A DNA stretch of 64,000 nucleotides from Platycnemis pennipes (lineage: Eukaryota > Arthropoda > Insecta > Odonata > Platycnemididae): contig OW121850.1 in the NCBI GenBank assembly GCA_933228895.1, positions 35,101,773 through 35,165,772 of the forward strand. The letters are read 5' to 3'. Both the position numbers and the translations under genes were made by a program. Shown here in pieces: positions 48,501 to 59,745 of the stretch; positions within the stretch are counted from its first letter, which is position 1; each line of letters opens with the position of its first letter. The notes under the pieces are model-generated. The model saw only the letters and a program-made list of their open reading frames with translations, ran no database searches and was not told the DNA's origin.

Positions 48501-51500
48501 AACAGACGTTGGCTAGGTTCCTCGAATTCAAAAAATTAATGTGATAGTTTTAGAAGCGCTAGAAAATGAAAATAGTGAATAAAATGGGGATGTGTGGTTG
48601 TTACTTTACCATTTGACCTCGCGCGTTTAATGCTTGTATTTGAATATGGGGGAGAGGTTTTCATTAATAATTATTTTAGAACCATGCTGCTTCGTTCTGG
48701 TCTGCCATATGCATTGCATACCATAGGGCCTTAATTTTTGTTCAGACTACTCAGATTTTAATATATGGTCTCCTTCTGTTGGCGGAACAGAGCACGAGGT
48801 GGTAATCGTATTTCAGTGAGTATGGGACTATGGATCAGTGGTGTAGTAGCGAAAATTGCTAACCTAAGAGAAAGGGAAGTTGTCTGTCTCAAATTTTTAT
48901 GGGCCTCTAAATTGTTTTTGAAAATCTTAATACAATTTCGATATTGGCTTTATTTTTCTAGATGTAATTTTTGCTTTTAATTCGCTGGCTTGATATTTAA
49001 TGTCCCCGATTAAAATCTCTGATGTTAGGTGCCTTTGAAAAGTTCTGCCGTAGACTTTAAAATTCTCACTGGTGCACATATTACTGCTTCATGACACTTC
49101 CTCTTACATTTTAGCATGACTTGAAGCCAAAAAGCAAAGATATATGGGAAAAAAGACAAAATTAAAAGTGAATTAACGTGGTTCACTTAGGTGAAGCCGG
49201 AGAACTTCACGATCTTCATTCGTCTAATATTATGTTCCTCAAGTTTGACTACACTAATAAAAGATCTAATTTCTACCTTGTTCCAAAAAGTAGTAATACT
49301 CATTAAGAGCTGACTAAAGCGAGCGCATCGAGATTCTCTTCTTCCTGACAAACTTCTCAAAATATTGTACCAATCTCTCTGAATTGCTCATTTGGTTGTA
49401 CCCGACGACACCTTTTAGATCAGAAATCGGTACATTCCTCCAATTCCCTCACGAAGATATAAATGAAACATGTGAATTTTATCTTCAGGCTGAAATGAAG
49501 GAAAACATACTAAAAATATACTACCTCAGTTGATTTGATCGAGATACGTACTTTCGTTGGCATCAGTTTGATAAGTGGATAAGATATTTCGACCTGGACA
49601 ATTCGCCTCCAGATTGACGAAAGATTAGAAGAGCGGACGTTTATTTCTTCAATTCACAGATAATCCCCACGGCGTCCCACAAAGAACCGCAATGAGTCTC
49701 TTTCCCTCGAGCGGCTGATGAGTGGTGGCGCTGATGAAGTGGACAGAAGAGGGGGTAGATTTCTAGAGAACATTTTGAAGTGGCGAGGACTGGAAAAGGT
49801 ATGAGAGGAAAATGGACTGATGAGAGTTGTCAGAATCAGAGTAGTTTGTTTTGAGAATTTATTTCAATGCCTTGTGATCTTAGGCTGCAAAAAATGCATA
49901 AAGGTCGGACTTTTTCAAAGCCGGAAGAAAACTTAAGGTGTCTTCAACGCAAGTGGCCATCAATTTTTGAGATATTTCAACTTGAGTATCCAGGCGAAAA
50001 AACTTGTTATTGGAATTAACAAATTGCGTTTTCTTTTGAGTTACTCATTACATTCATTTCACTGTCAATTAAACTAAATACAGGTCGACGTTTTTGTTAC
50101 ACGACGCCCATGATGTGGAATTCACTGAAGAAACTCGGGGATGTTATCGAAAGAAATACTCATCTGTGTTATTGAATGCAGAAGACTTATTTCTGTCATT
50201 ATCTGTCATAAATCCTTGAGGTTTTTGCCTACAAATTTCAAATAGAATTATCAAAAATTGTGAAAGGGCCCGAGAGGAGGTCTTAATGACTAAACCATAG
50301 GATCAAGAGTTCTGGGTCGATACATCAACTTTTATAATTTGTATATTGGATGAATATGAACTTCTGGTTTTTCTGAAGTCAGGGAGTACACATCAAAATA
50401 CATGCACGAATTATGGAAAGGCGAAAGTTGAAATTGGAAAAGTCCAACAGACAAGATTTATGTAATCGTATCATTGAAAGCCATAAATCGAATAAATTGG
50501 TCACATTCTTCATTTTGAGAAATCGATTTGACTCAAACAGAAATCGGAAAAGGGATAGGAAAGAGATATTTTTTGGGACTTGAGTTCTAGGATTTTAACA
50601 AACATTCTACACTATTGTGAAACATTATTGGTCTGTTGATAATTATTTAAGTTTGACCCCCTTAACAATATAGGAAAAGTTTTCAACTGGCCGCGGATAA
50701 ATGATTAGAAGCTAATATATTGAGAGAGACCAAGATAATTTAATAATAAAATAAATTGCCCACCCTGCTTCATAGGGACATATAATGAAACTGATGGAAA
50801 AGCTGATGGTAGGTTAGGAAAACAAAAGCTTAAAATAACCATTGAGGGACTACCCAATTGGATTTCAATAATTCATAATACAATTACAAAAGTTTGTCCG
50901 TAGAAATCGAACTAGGAATTACAATTGGAATGACGTAAACAAATTAAGGTCCGGGGTGACTAATGGAAGGATTAAGTTCTTTTTGACGTAAATTGAATCT
51001 CCCAATCCATTTGACTATCTAAACATCTTTCGAAGGATCGAGTAACAAAGCGCGTGGATAGAAAGCAATTTCCAGCTTGTTTTACATCATCTTAATTGAA
51101 AGTGGGCCAAATGAGTTTGAAGGCCTGAAGTCTCTCTATATGTATTCTTGATTATTTGTCATCTATTCGGAGTTGTAACCCTTCTTTATTTTCCTTCACC
51201 TACCCATTCTCATATATTTCGTAAATTTAGATTTTATTTTCAAAACTGATAAAGTTTATTATTTATTCAAATTTTTGTCTTCTAAGGGAATTTAAGATAA
51301 CTTCAGAACTTAGATTAAGCAAATTTTACAAATATTTGTCATTTTTTCTACTGGGGAACCGTTTCAATTCTTAGCCTGGGATATTAGCAAACGACGGAAT
51401 TTGATGCGAATTTTCAATAAGTGAAACTCAATGATAAATTATTTTGTGCTGAGTAATAGTTTGACACTTATCCAGTCCATTTACGAGACATTGACGTTCA

Positions 51501-54500
51501 TAAAATTCACGAAGAACTGACGATATATTTACTCTGGGATAAGGCCCATAACGAATTATCTAAGGGTATTGTCAACTGAAGAACGGACGATACATTTTCT
51601 CTGGGATAAGGCGAGTATTGACAACGGTTGAATTTCTCGACCAGTTTCGTCTCAAAAAAAGGTTAGAAATAAACGTAAAATAGCAATCAGGGGGAATATA
51701 TTTGAGTATTTGAACAATATCTCAGGAATAAATATTTAAATATTTTTATCAGATTTCTAAGTGAATCCTTCCTAAGGAATATTTCCTTTACTCTTTTACC
51801 CTGGGCCTATGTTTTGCATTGTATTTTGTAAATCAGTTTTTTTGTGAACCATAATCTTTTAAATGTATTATGATATGTTTCTGGTTCTGTCAATGCCGTG
51901 CTTGTCATATTTTACTTATAAGACTGGTTATTATTAAAAATCAGTATTAACGAATTTGCATTAAATTTAGAGTTATTTAAAATTTATTATTAAATAAATT
52001 TCATTACTTAGGCCTTATTTAGTCAATATTTTAAATTTAGCCTTTTTTCTCAAGATTTTTTCTCAGTAGCTGATCTCCTTCATCTAATGTTCATTATTGA
52101 GGGGGTTTCCAGTTTGCCTTAGTTTTACTTGATGTAGAGTTGGAAAGGGCTGCAAGTTGCTATTGCTTTTTTATTTTTAACTTTAAATATTCGCCTACTT
52201 TGGCCTCGACTCAGATCTTATTTCAATGTTGGATGCAATGTAATTTGCTCCCTAGTTTGGCAATATTTCGATCCCTCAACCTTGTGTATGGCGCCAAACA
52301 TTATTCTAATTGTGATTCTATTATCATGTTCCTTATGAGGTATTCTTTTATCAAATGACAAACACGGCTGAGACTATTTGAACAGCACCTGGCATCTTTA
52401 GTGTAACATTGTAGTTATCAAGTTATGCCCAACACATACGTTTGTGTGTGTGTGTTTGCAGGTTCTTGTGCAAGAGTTTTGCTTGAAACATTATGTGGAA
52501 TCTTATTAGCTATGCCATTTATTGTGTGCACACCGTAATCCTATATATTTTTGCAGTGAAAAAGTTAAGGGTTTTGACTTCAGCATGGCATAAAAAATAG
52601 GTAATTTGTGCGAAATGCTTCCGATGAAAAAAAGGAGGTCGACTTTTTTGATGATGAAATATGAGAAGTGGAGGGACTTCTTCAAAATAAGGGTAAAAAT
52701 TAGCAGCATTATGGAACCGGCTGGAGTAGAAAAGGCAAAAATATGCGCGTGTAGGGCGTGCTCAAGTACGTCCCTCAATTTCCCTTCTGGAGATCTGTAA
52801 CAGAATTAAATTATTTGGCCTCAAACGGAAAATACTAATCTTTTCATTTTTTCTTCTTACACATTTTATTGAAGTATTAATGTACTTCTTAGAGTGTATC
52901 AATATAGTATCACTTTTTTATCTATTTATTTAGGTTTTGGTATATTTTTTAGTGCCTTTAGTGTCAGCAGATGGCAGGAAGGAGATTCATCTCATTCCTA
53001 AGTTAATGCATATTTTATTTCCAAGATTTCTTCATTCAAAGCCTGCCCTTTTTCCTAGTTTGCTTGTATAACGACGAATTTCCTTTATCACGTTTCTACT
53101 CGGTTGGTCTTGATTGTAGTATGTTGCTTCTCTTCTGTGGGCATCTTCTTTCAATAACACCTGCTTAAGTTAAATCCTCCTTACGATTTCCCTTTTTTTC
53201 AAAAAGCACTTTTAGATAATTTTCTGTCCTAAATATTCAGAGTACTACATCGTTTTCAGGCGCTGGGACATTGACTTTCAAACCCGGCTTCAGTTAATTT
53301 AAGCTTTTACTTCAGTTGATAGTTGTGAATATTTTCTCAATGTGCACCAAGCATGAATACACGAAATGCGCAGTGTACGTTGTAACTTATATTTAGCCGT
53401 TAATGACTCTAAAACAAATAATATATATATTAGTAATTCATATTAAGCGCTCAGTGAATTTATTTGACTCTTGCATTCCTTATTGGGCCCTTACCCATAC
53501 GAACGAGGGAAAATAGGAAATATTTAACTTTTCTAGTCTGATTTTATTATGGTTTTTGCCCTTGATCCTTACGTCTGCGCTATAATAGAGACTCTGTACC
53601 TTATTTATTAGAAATTATTATTTTATGTCCTTGCGTTTCTTAGTTGAAAGAAATAAATCAGTAGAGCGTGCATTAATCCCATACTTATATAACACTTCTC
53701 GGTTTACGTACCTTTAAAGTTATTTAAAAATTTCTTTTGTGGTGCTAGCAAGGGAATACAGCAATACTTGATAGAATTTACTTTAGCTTTCATTCTGCAA
53801 CTATTCTCATATCGTGGATATCAGATTTCTTTATATTATGAGAACCCCCTTATTCCTACCCTCGGTGCTTGCATTTTCGGGTCTTTAATTTTTAATTGCT
53901 CAAAATATTTTTCGAAATACTTTCCGCGGCCATTTTTTTAAAACAATTCTGTGATATTCTCTGATTTGATTAGGATAAAATATATTGCCTCGAAAATGAC
54001 TATTAAAGTCTTCGTTTAATTTTATTTTTCATTCCAACTAAAACGTGATACGAAATTTCCTATCATTTCATTATAAAAATTTTATTCCGTCGTGATTTCT
54101 ATGATCATACTCCAATGCTGAAGTAATATTTTCTTTTGTGGATAATTCTTGTAGTCAAACACGAGACTTAGCAAATCTTTGCTCTTCATTTCCAAAGGCA
54201 GATACGTCAGCCCAAAAGGAGATCATTAAGGAGAGGGCTCAATAATCTCTCTTTGACTTTATTTTCAAAATTGGGCGTTTGATAGAAAGGTTTAAGGGTC
54301 GGAGAGCGCCGAACGAAATGATGAAAAGGGATTTAGAGGAGAGTTCTAAATATAGTAGGAATGATAGAATGAGTTCCAGTCCTCACGAGTAATTATGTGT
54401 GTAACATGAGCGAACAAAGAACCAGAGGGGAAAAGAAACTGGAAAACAGCTTCGTCGCAAAACGAAAGCCAATGTTTAATTTTGAACTCATAAAAATCAG

Positions 54501-56240
54501 TCCATATAATACTGAAAGCCTTGTCACATGATACATAAAAATTCGTTGAAAAATGAATTTCTGCCGTTACTTATTTCTTGTTCCATAATAAGAACTACAC
54601 TCAGTGCTCTAATTTGAAAATCAACTCAATATTTCTTTTGCAGGCGTTTGAATGTCATTTTATGGTCATAGTTATCGCTAGGTCATGTACACGGTGAATT
54701 ATTTTTAGTGTAGAATTTCGCCGAGTAGGTCATTAGGCTGAAGGTCACAAAAGGGAAGCCGAGAAGTCTACCGCAGTATGCATGAAAGCTATATTGTATG
54801 CAGGTGAAGGTTGTAACAGTGAAATGGAGGAGGCAAGGTCGGTCGTCATGTGAAGGTAGAACTTGATGGGAGAATACAGGGAGTGGATACATTCTCGATG
54901 ACCCGGAAGGCAGGGATCGGGAGTGATAGCCACATGAAGTCCGAGTCTGGATAGGGGGAGTTAGGAGGAGACAGCGCGGCTGGGCGAGGCGAGGGACGGG
55001 ATTGGCTGGGATTTAACTGGATAATTTAATGACTTTCCGGAACAACTGGTCCAATGCAACATGCAAAGGAGATACTGCCTGTCTTCATTGGTCGTGAAGT
55101 AATCCATTCAAGGGGAGGAAAAGAAAATAAAATTAAGAAAATTTGTTTAACAAGTAAATTGATCGTTCTACTAGCCAGTCAAGAGAGTGGGAAATAACGC
55201 GTTTGGGAAAAGCTTTAATATATAATTGCTTTCATGAAAAAAATGATACCGTATAGATATTCTGAACAATCACCACGTCCAATGCTGTGAGAATACTTTA
55301 TTTTATCTCTTGCATGTTAAAACGCACGAAATCTGTTTTTTTCCTCCAATTTTGGCCCTCAAATAGGGGTAACACGAACTTTTCTCAAAGCGTTTCTATC
55401 TAAATACTCTGAGCTAAAACTTCATAACTGGGCGGACATTTTTCCGATTTTTATAAAATCACCCAATTAATCCTCGTCGTTATTTTTTACAATTTTATTT
55501 TAGCACATTCGCAGCGGAACTTCTCATTTGATAATCGTCGCACGTAGCCGTCAACGGGTAGCAAGAACTGTGAATTTTGAAGCATTGATTGTGGACTGAC
55601 CCAGTTTAGAGTGGAATTGATTTGCGATTGGGTGGTTTATTCACTTGAGAAATGCACATTTCGCATTGAATTTCTCTGCCGTTATTATGGTATTTTGACC
55701 TATGGGGCCAAGTTCGGTTGATGAATTGCATGCGAAAATTAAAATTATTATCAGTCTAGTTAGAAAAGTGATTGTATTTTTCCATTCTGGGAATAGTCTA
55801 TTGGAAAAATTAGATTGCATCTTCATACAGCTCCAGAATTATGATTTATTCAAAAGTTTTGATATCACTCTGGCAGGAAGTGATATGCAGTTTTTGCTGT
55901 GAGAATATTGCCACGAGCAAGAATTAGGATGAAATAAGACCATTTTAAAAATATTTAGGATAAGATCAATGGTTGACGGGCTTACTTCGTAGAAATTCAT
56001 CTTAATAGCAGGCAGAACTTAGTATATTTCACACCATTTAGTGCTATCTCAACCGGTTTTGTCGTCTTTACGTCAATTCCAAGAAAAGACTAACTCAAGA
56101 TTCTTCTTGCAAATAATGTGAATACGCCGAAAACGGTCGTAGTAGAAATAAATAAGTTGAAAATATATGCTTTGTGATTGTTGTTATTAGATGAGGTAAA
56201 CAACAGCTTTGGTCTTTTATACCACATAATGTGAATTTTT
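45598..56240. other. Large-intron stretch of 10.6 kb, no gene supported
   Basis: AT-rich with scattered ORFs of 60-105 codons, none with recognisable similarity. Notable small items are a 35-bp direct repeat at 51511/51578, a short GT run at 52442-52455 and a moderately GC-rich block at 54800-55020. Confidence 0.45.
51511..51612. repeat. Two-unit direct repeat, period 67
   Basis: gaagaactgacgatatattt at 51511 and gaagaacggacgatacattt at 51578 both continue into ctctgggataaggc. They are separated by 32 bp of non-repeated sequence. Confidence 0.85.
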
Positions 56241-56246
56241 GGCAAG

Positions 56247-56300
56247 AGGTAGGAATTTCTGGAGCGTAGGAGAAAGGGTGGAAAGAAACCCGCCGTCGGA
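56247..56300 (-). mobile_element. SINE family A tail fragment
   Basis: The minus strand reads gacggcgggtttctttccac then cctttctcc, the tail block shared with the copies at 5655, 34693 and 59459. The tRNA-like head is missing, as in a 5'-truncated copy. Confidence 0.7.
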
Positions 56301-56402
56301 ATGTATGTACCTACTCCAAGGGAAATGTGTTAAGGGGTTCGCTGTTCAATGTCCCATCCGACGGAAGGTAGTCAGTGCATACTCTGCTCTTTATATTTCC
56401 AG

Positions 56403-56564
56403 GCTTCTTCAATCGTGCTGTTGTTCTATATCGATGCCTGCCTCATGAAGACCGCATTACATAAGAAGATAGAGAACCTGGCAATGGAAATGAAGGGATT
56501 CAAGTTTTGCAAAACAAGGTTGAAGATTGCTATCCACGGTGAAAGTTGTGATGCATCAATTTTG
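56403..56564 (+). CDS. Candidate orphan exon, 54 codons
   Basis: A strong acceptor (tttatatttccag) and a strong donor (gtaagt) bound 162 nt that are open in phase 0: ASSIVLLFYIDACLMKTALH and onward, ending CDASIL. I do not recognise the protein. It lies 440 bp from the host anchor exon on the opposite strand and abuts a SINE tail on its left. Two good splice signals around an open, length-divisible-by-three segment could be chance; RNA evidence would be needed. Confidence 0.22.
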
Positions 56565-57004
56565 GTAAGTTAAGCAACGATATATTTCCTTCTCATGTGA
56601 ATGTGTGCGGTAAAACCATTTTAAACCCATCAGTGGTCTGTCTCACTCATTAAATTTGTTATAGTAGGATTAAACTACCTTTTGATTCGTCTAGTATGGC
56701 TTTGATTCGTCTGAGAATGGTCGAGAAAATTGGTTGATACTTTGGAACAATCAACAGTGTTTCAATGTTGATGCGTGATGTGACTGTAAAACTAATCGTT
56801 CTCATCAAATCACTCCGCGGCAATCATCGGTGGAAACTAATCCAATTTTTCACTCGTCCCCTTGCTTAACGCTTGACCTGATTCCTGGAATATTGCATGC
56901 TCGCGTGGCTGATTGGGCGATATGTTGCATAGGCGGCCGCAAATCGCTCGTCCGCAGCCTCCGAGGGTGCTGATTGGACGGGGAGAGGTTGGCCGTCGGC
57001 TTAC

Positions 57005-57221
57005 CTGAAACCCACGATCCGTTGAGCCGCAGCGGAGCTAGGTCGTGCGTGCCTAGGGCGTCGGCGAGTCTTAACCGGACGCCTCGCACTCGTGGTCCCT
57101 CGTCGGGCGGCGTGAGCAGCGCCACGGACGTGACGATGAGGGCCAGCACGGCGACGATGACGAGGAGGGCGATCAGGATGCCGCGCCAGTTGCGCTGGTT
57201 CGGGTTGCTTGACACCAGCTC
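57005..57221 (-). CDS. DPP6/10-like exon: membrane anchor and start of ectodomain
   Basis: The exon encodes 72 codons plus 1 nt, beginning Glu-Leu-Val-Ser-Ser and then NPNQRNWRGI. A transmembrane helix of about 22 residues follows (ILIALLVIVAVLALIVTS), then LLTPPDEGPRVRG and the ectodomain start ending NGSWVS. The NPNQRNW-helix-TPP signature is characteristic of DPP6/DPP10 proteins. The acceptor is an AG at 57222-57223, preceded by a pyrimidine tract around 57283-57300 and a possible branch point (gattaat). The donor is gtaagc. I start the exon at Glu because this is the first AG after the tract and because family members also begin their shared exon near this residue. The exon is much richer in G+C than the introns. 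The open frame continues upstream without an ATG, so this is an internal exon, and alternative first exons are common in this family. Confidence 0.93.
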
Positions 57222-59458
57222 CTTGCGGATCGCGAACGGCGTGCGGGTGGTTGCCGCGCAATGGTAGTGGTCGGGGCGGATGCGAGGGGGAGAGAAGAGG
57301 ACGATTAATCACACATGGGGGCACTCGGCGGCGCGGTGGCGAAATTTCGCCCATTTCGACCCCGCGCACGCGGCCGTTCCGAGTGTCCGTCAACATTCCG
57401 GACAGACAGTATTTCATTGCCTTGTAATATAACCTTGAGCCATTCGCACCATTTTTTTGATGGACCGAACAAGGTGTCGACATTTTTGGGCCAATTCCAC
57501 TTTGGAGAAGGCTATGAAATGCCGAAACCGTGGTCTTTTGAAAGAATGTGTCGTGGGATATAATTTGTGATCAGAAGTTAGCTTGGACAATGAACTATTA
57601 TTAAATGGAGCCAATTTACTTTTGATCGTTTGACAGTATTTCGTTATGAAAATAGAAAAATGTACAAACATACATGCATGCCGATTATGATTGGTGTAAT
57701 TTAATGTTATAAAAATGAAAATTTCTCCATTTGGATCCTTCGCAATTTACGCGATCTTTCCGGATAACCATCAACAATCAGGATGCAGTATTTCACTACC
57801 AAGTAATATCAATGCGTGCAAGGCGATATGATTTTAATGGGTTCGAATTTTTGTGCCATTTCCAAATGCCTTGGAAAAAGGGAACAATTTGCAAAACCAT
57901 GATATATCAAAGGAATTTGGCGTTGAACGCACTTGATTTTCAAAATTCTGGGTGGACCTCACGTAGGAAGCGGCGATCTTATGGTTGTTACAAAATCTAT
58001 CATTTTAAAATTCGAAAATTTAAATTTGAAGTGTTTTGCTATTTTAATCTTGTAATTAATATAGTTCAACATTAAATGCAATTTTTCATTGAAACCCCGC
58101 ACATGCCACAACAGCCATTAGCAAAGTAGTTAATTTCTTACTCATATTACCGGCTGCAGTTTGCATTACCTTAAACCGACCAATCCTTGTTTTGACATTT
58201 TACTGCCTATTTTTTAATTAAAATTAGATAACGGACTTCCTTTATATAGTGCCTGACTATTTTTCAGCGTTCAAAGTTTTGCTCGTAAAAATTAGAGTAT
58301 ATTTTATTGAGTTTTTCAAAATACATTGTTATCATTGTTATAAATTTCTACGCTATTATAATTTTGCTCATTCAAAGAGATTTATTATAAAAAAAAGGAA
58401 ATCGAACGAAGAGAGTTCAATATAATCGTATGGTCTGCTTAGTACCTTTCACAGCGAGTACTTGGGTCAATTACAAGTTTTATTTTTTAGTTTAACATAT
58501 TCCAGCTTCCTACTGTGATTAGCTAAGGTTTTAATTTCAAGAAGAGATGTTTAATCTTGTTCCAAATATGGAAGGTATATGATACATGATGCCAATAGAT
58601 GTTGAAACAGTTTCAGTAAGATGGATGACCTCTCTGAGAAATGAGTATTCTCTATAAAGGTTGCATTCATAAGATTTTAGGGTATTTATAATGCTAAAAC
58701 TGAGAGAATTTATAATATTAAAATTGTGTTCACACTTCAATAAATGATTCTGGAAGGCAAATTATTAAATAATTCAAGGGTGATGAATATGTAATTAAAG
58801 CAATCTTAAATCATAAAATCGGGAGCAAGTAATCAAATATTAATGTGGCGACGAAAATTATCATATCACCTTAGCATATTTACCGTTCACCAAAATGAGT
58901 TTTATGCCATAAGAAGGTAAACTCTACGGATTTATAATAGGAAGAAAATTAGAATTTGCGCATTGATCCTCGTTAACTTATTTGTCTCTGGGGCTTCAAT
59001 TATAATGAGAAATGATCACTTGAACGGGGATTTACAGAAATTTATGTTGTTATCATTGATGTTCTTACTCAAAATATCAATTCATCTTTGGTAGTTTTCA
59101 TACGATGGACATTTCGGACCAAGAGTACTAAGGAGCAAGAGAGAAACTAAAGACCAAAAAGAGCGGCGTGCAGTCCATTGCTACGCAGCAGGGGGTTGAA
59201 AAGCTAGGAAAATAATATAATAGACCACTCGTTCTAAAATGTATAAGAAGGGACGTATTCGTGACGTGCTATCGTATGCCTTCATATGAAGCTTCAGTGT
59301 TATTTCCTCCTTCTGCCCCTTGTTCCTCCTCCACATTCCTCCAGTTACGTTTTCACAGGATGCATGTAGTAAAAGAACTGTTACTGGTAGATAATTTTCA
59401 TTGTGCATTTACTGGAGAGACAATATATATTTTTGAGAATAGTTTTTGAATCCATGTT
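57222..59458. other. Upstream intron of the DPP-like gene, left part
   Basis: Immediately right of the anchor exon, G+C stays high to about 57400, including the pyrimidine tract of the acceptor. Beyond this it is AT-rich with no convincing first exon on the minus strand. Confidence 0.5.
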
Positions 59459-59745
59459 ATAATCGGTTCGGGTCGGTATAAGTGGTTATCAGAGTACTGG
59501 CCTCCCAACTCAAGGGTTCGGGTTTGAATCCCTGAGGATGTAAAGATATATGGCAAATGGTCCCTTCTTAAGTTCGGTGTGGAGGGCACTTCATATTCAC
59601 CACACCACCCGAAGGATTGGATTAAGTTGTAGTTTCCTTGCCTCCTTTCGTTTAGAGCAGGCTAATGCCGACGGCGGGTTTCTCTACACTCTCCCTTCTT
59701 GCCCTCACATTCCCATCGTTGTAACTTTACACCCTGTCTGAAGTG
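59459..59745 (+). mobile_element. SINE family A, plus-strand copy
   Basis: The head ggttcgggtcggtataagtg with atcagagtactggcctcc (A box) and gggttcgggtttgaatccc (B box region) is followed by gtggagggcacttcat and the family tail gccgacggcgggtttctc. It is the only copy in the plus orientation. Confidence 0.8.

Larger units (their letters stand above)
130..57221 (-). other. Gene span: DPP6/DPP10-like (dipeptidyl-peptidase-IV family) gene, partial
   Basis: The seven exons listed separately join in one frame (217+95+75+53+212+167+104 = 923 nt, 307 codons plus 2 nt), with GT donors and AG acceptors throughout. Intron lengths from 5' to 3' are about 37.0, 5.0, 4.6, 6.3, 1.1 and 2.1 kb. The family consists of single-pass type II membrane proteins with a beta-propeller followed by an alpha/beta-hydrolase domain. 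Some members are active aminopeptidases, while DPP6 and DPP10 lack the catalytic serine and modulate Kv4 channels. The hydrolase exons are outside the window, so enzyme versus pseudo-enzyme cannot be decided here. The N-terminal cytoplasmic exon upstream of 57221 was not identified and may lie beyond 64 kb. Confidence 0.93.

Noticed and set aside
52442..52456. (GT)n microsatellite
   Set aside because: Too short to be informative; ordinary background.
52606..52800. 64-codon plus-strand ORF beginning MCEMLPMKKRRSTF
   Set aside because: Short, no recognisable family and no splice context; within chance expectation for this length of sequence.
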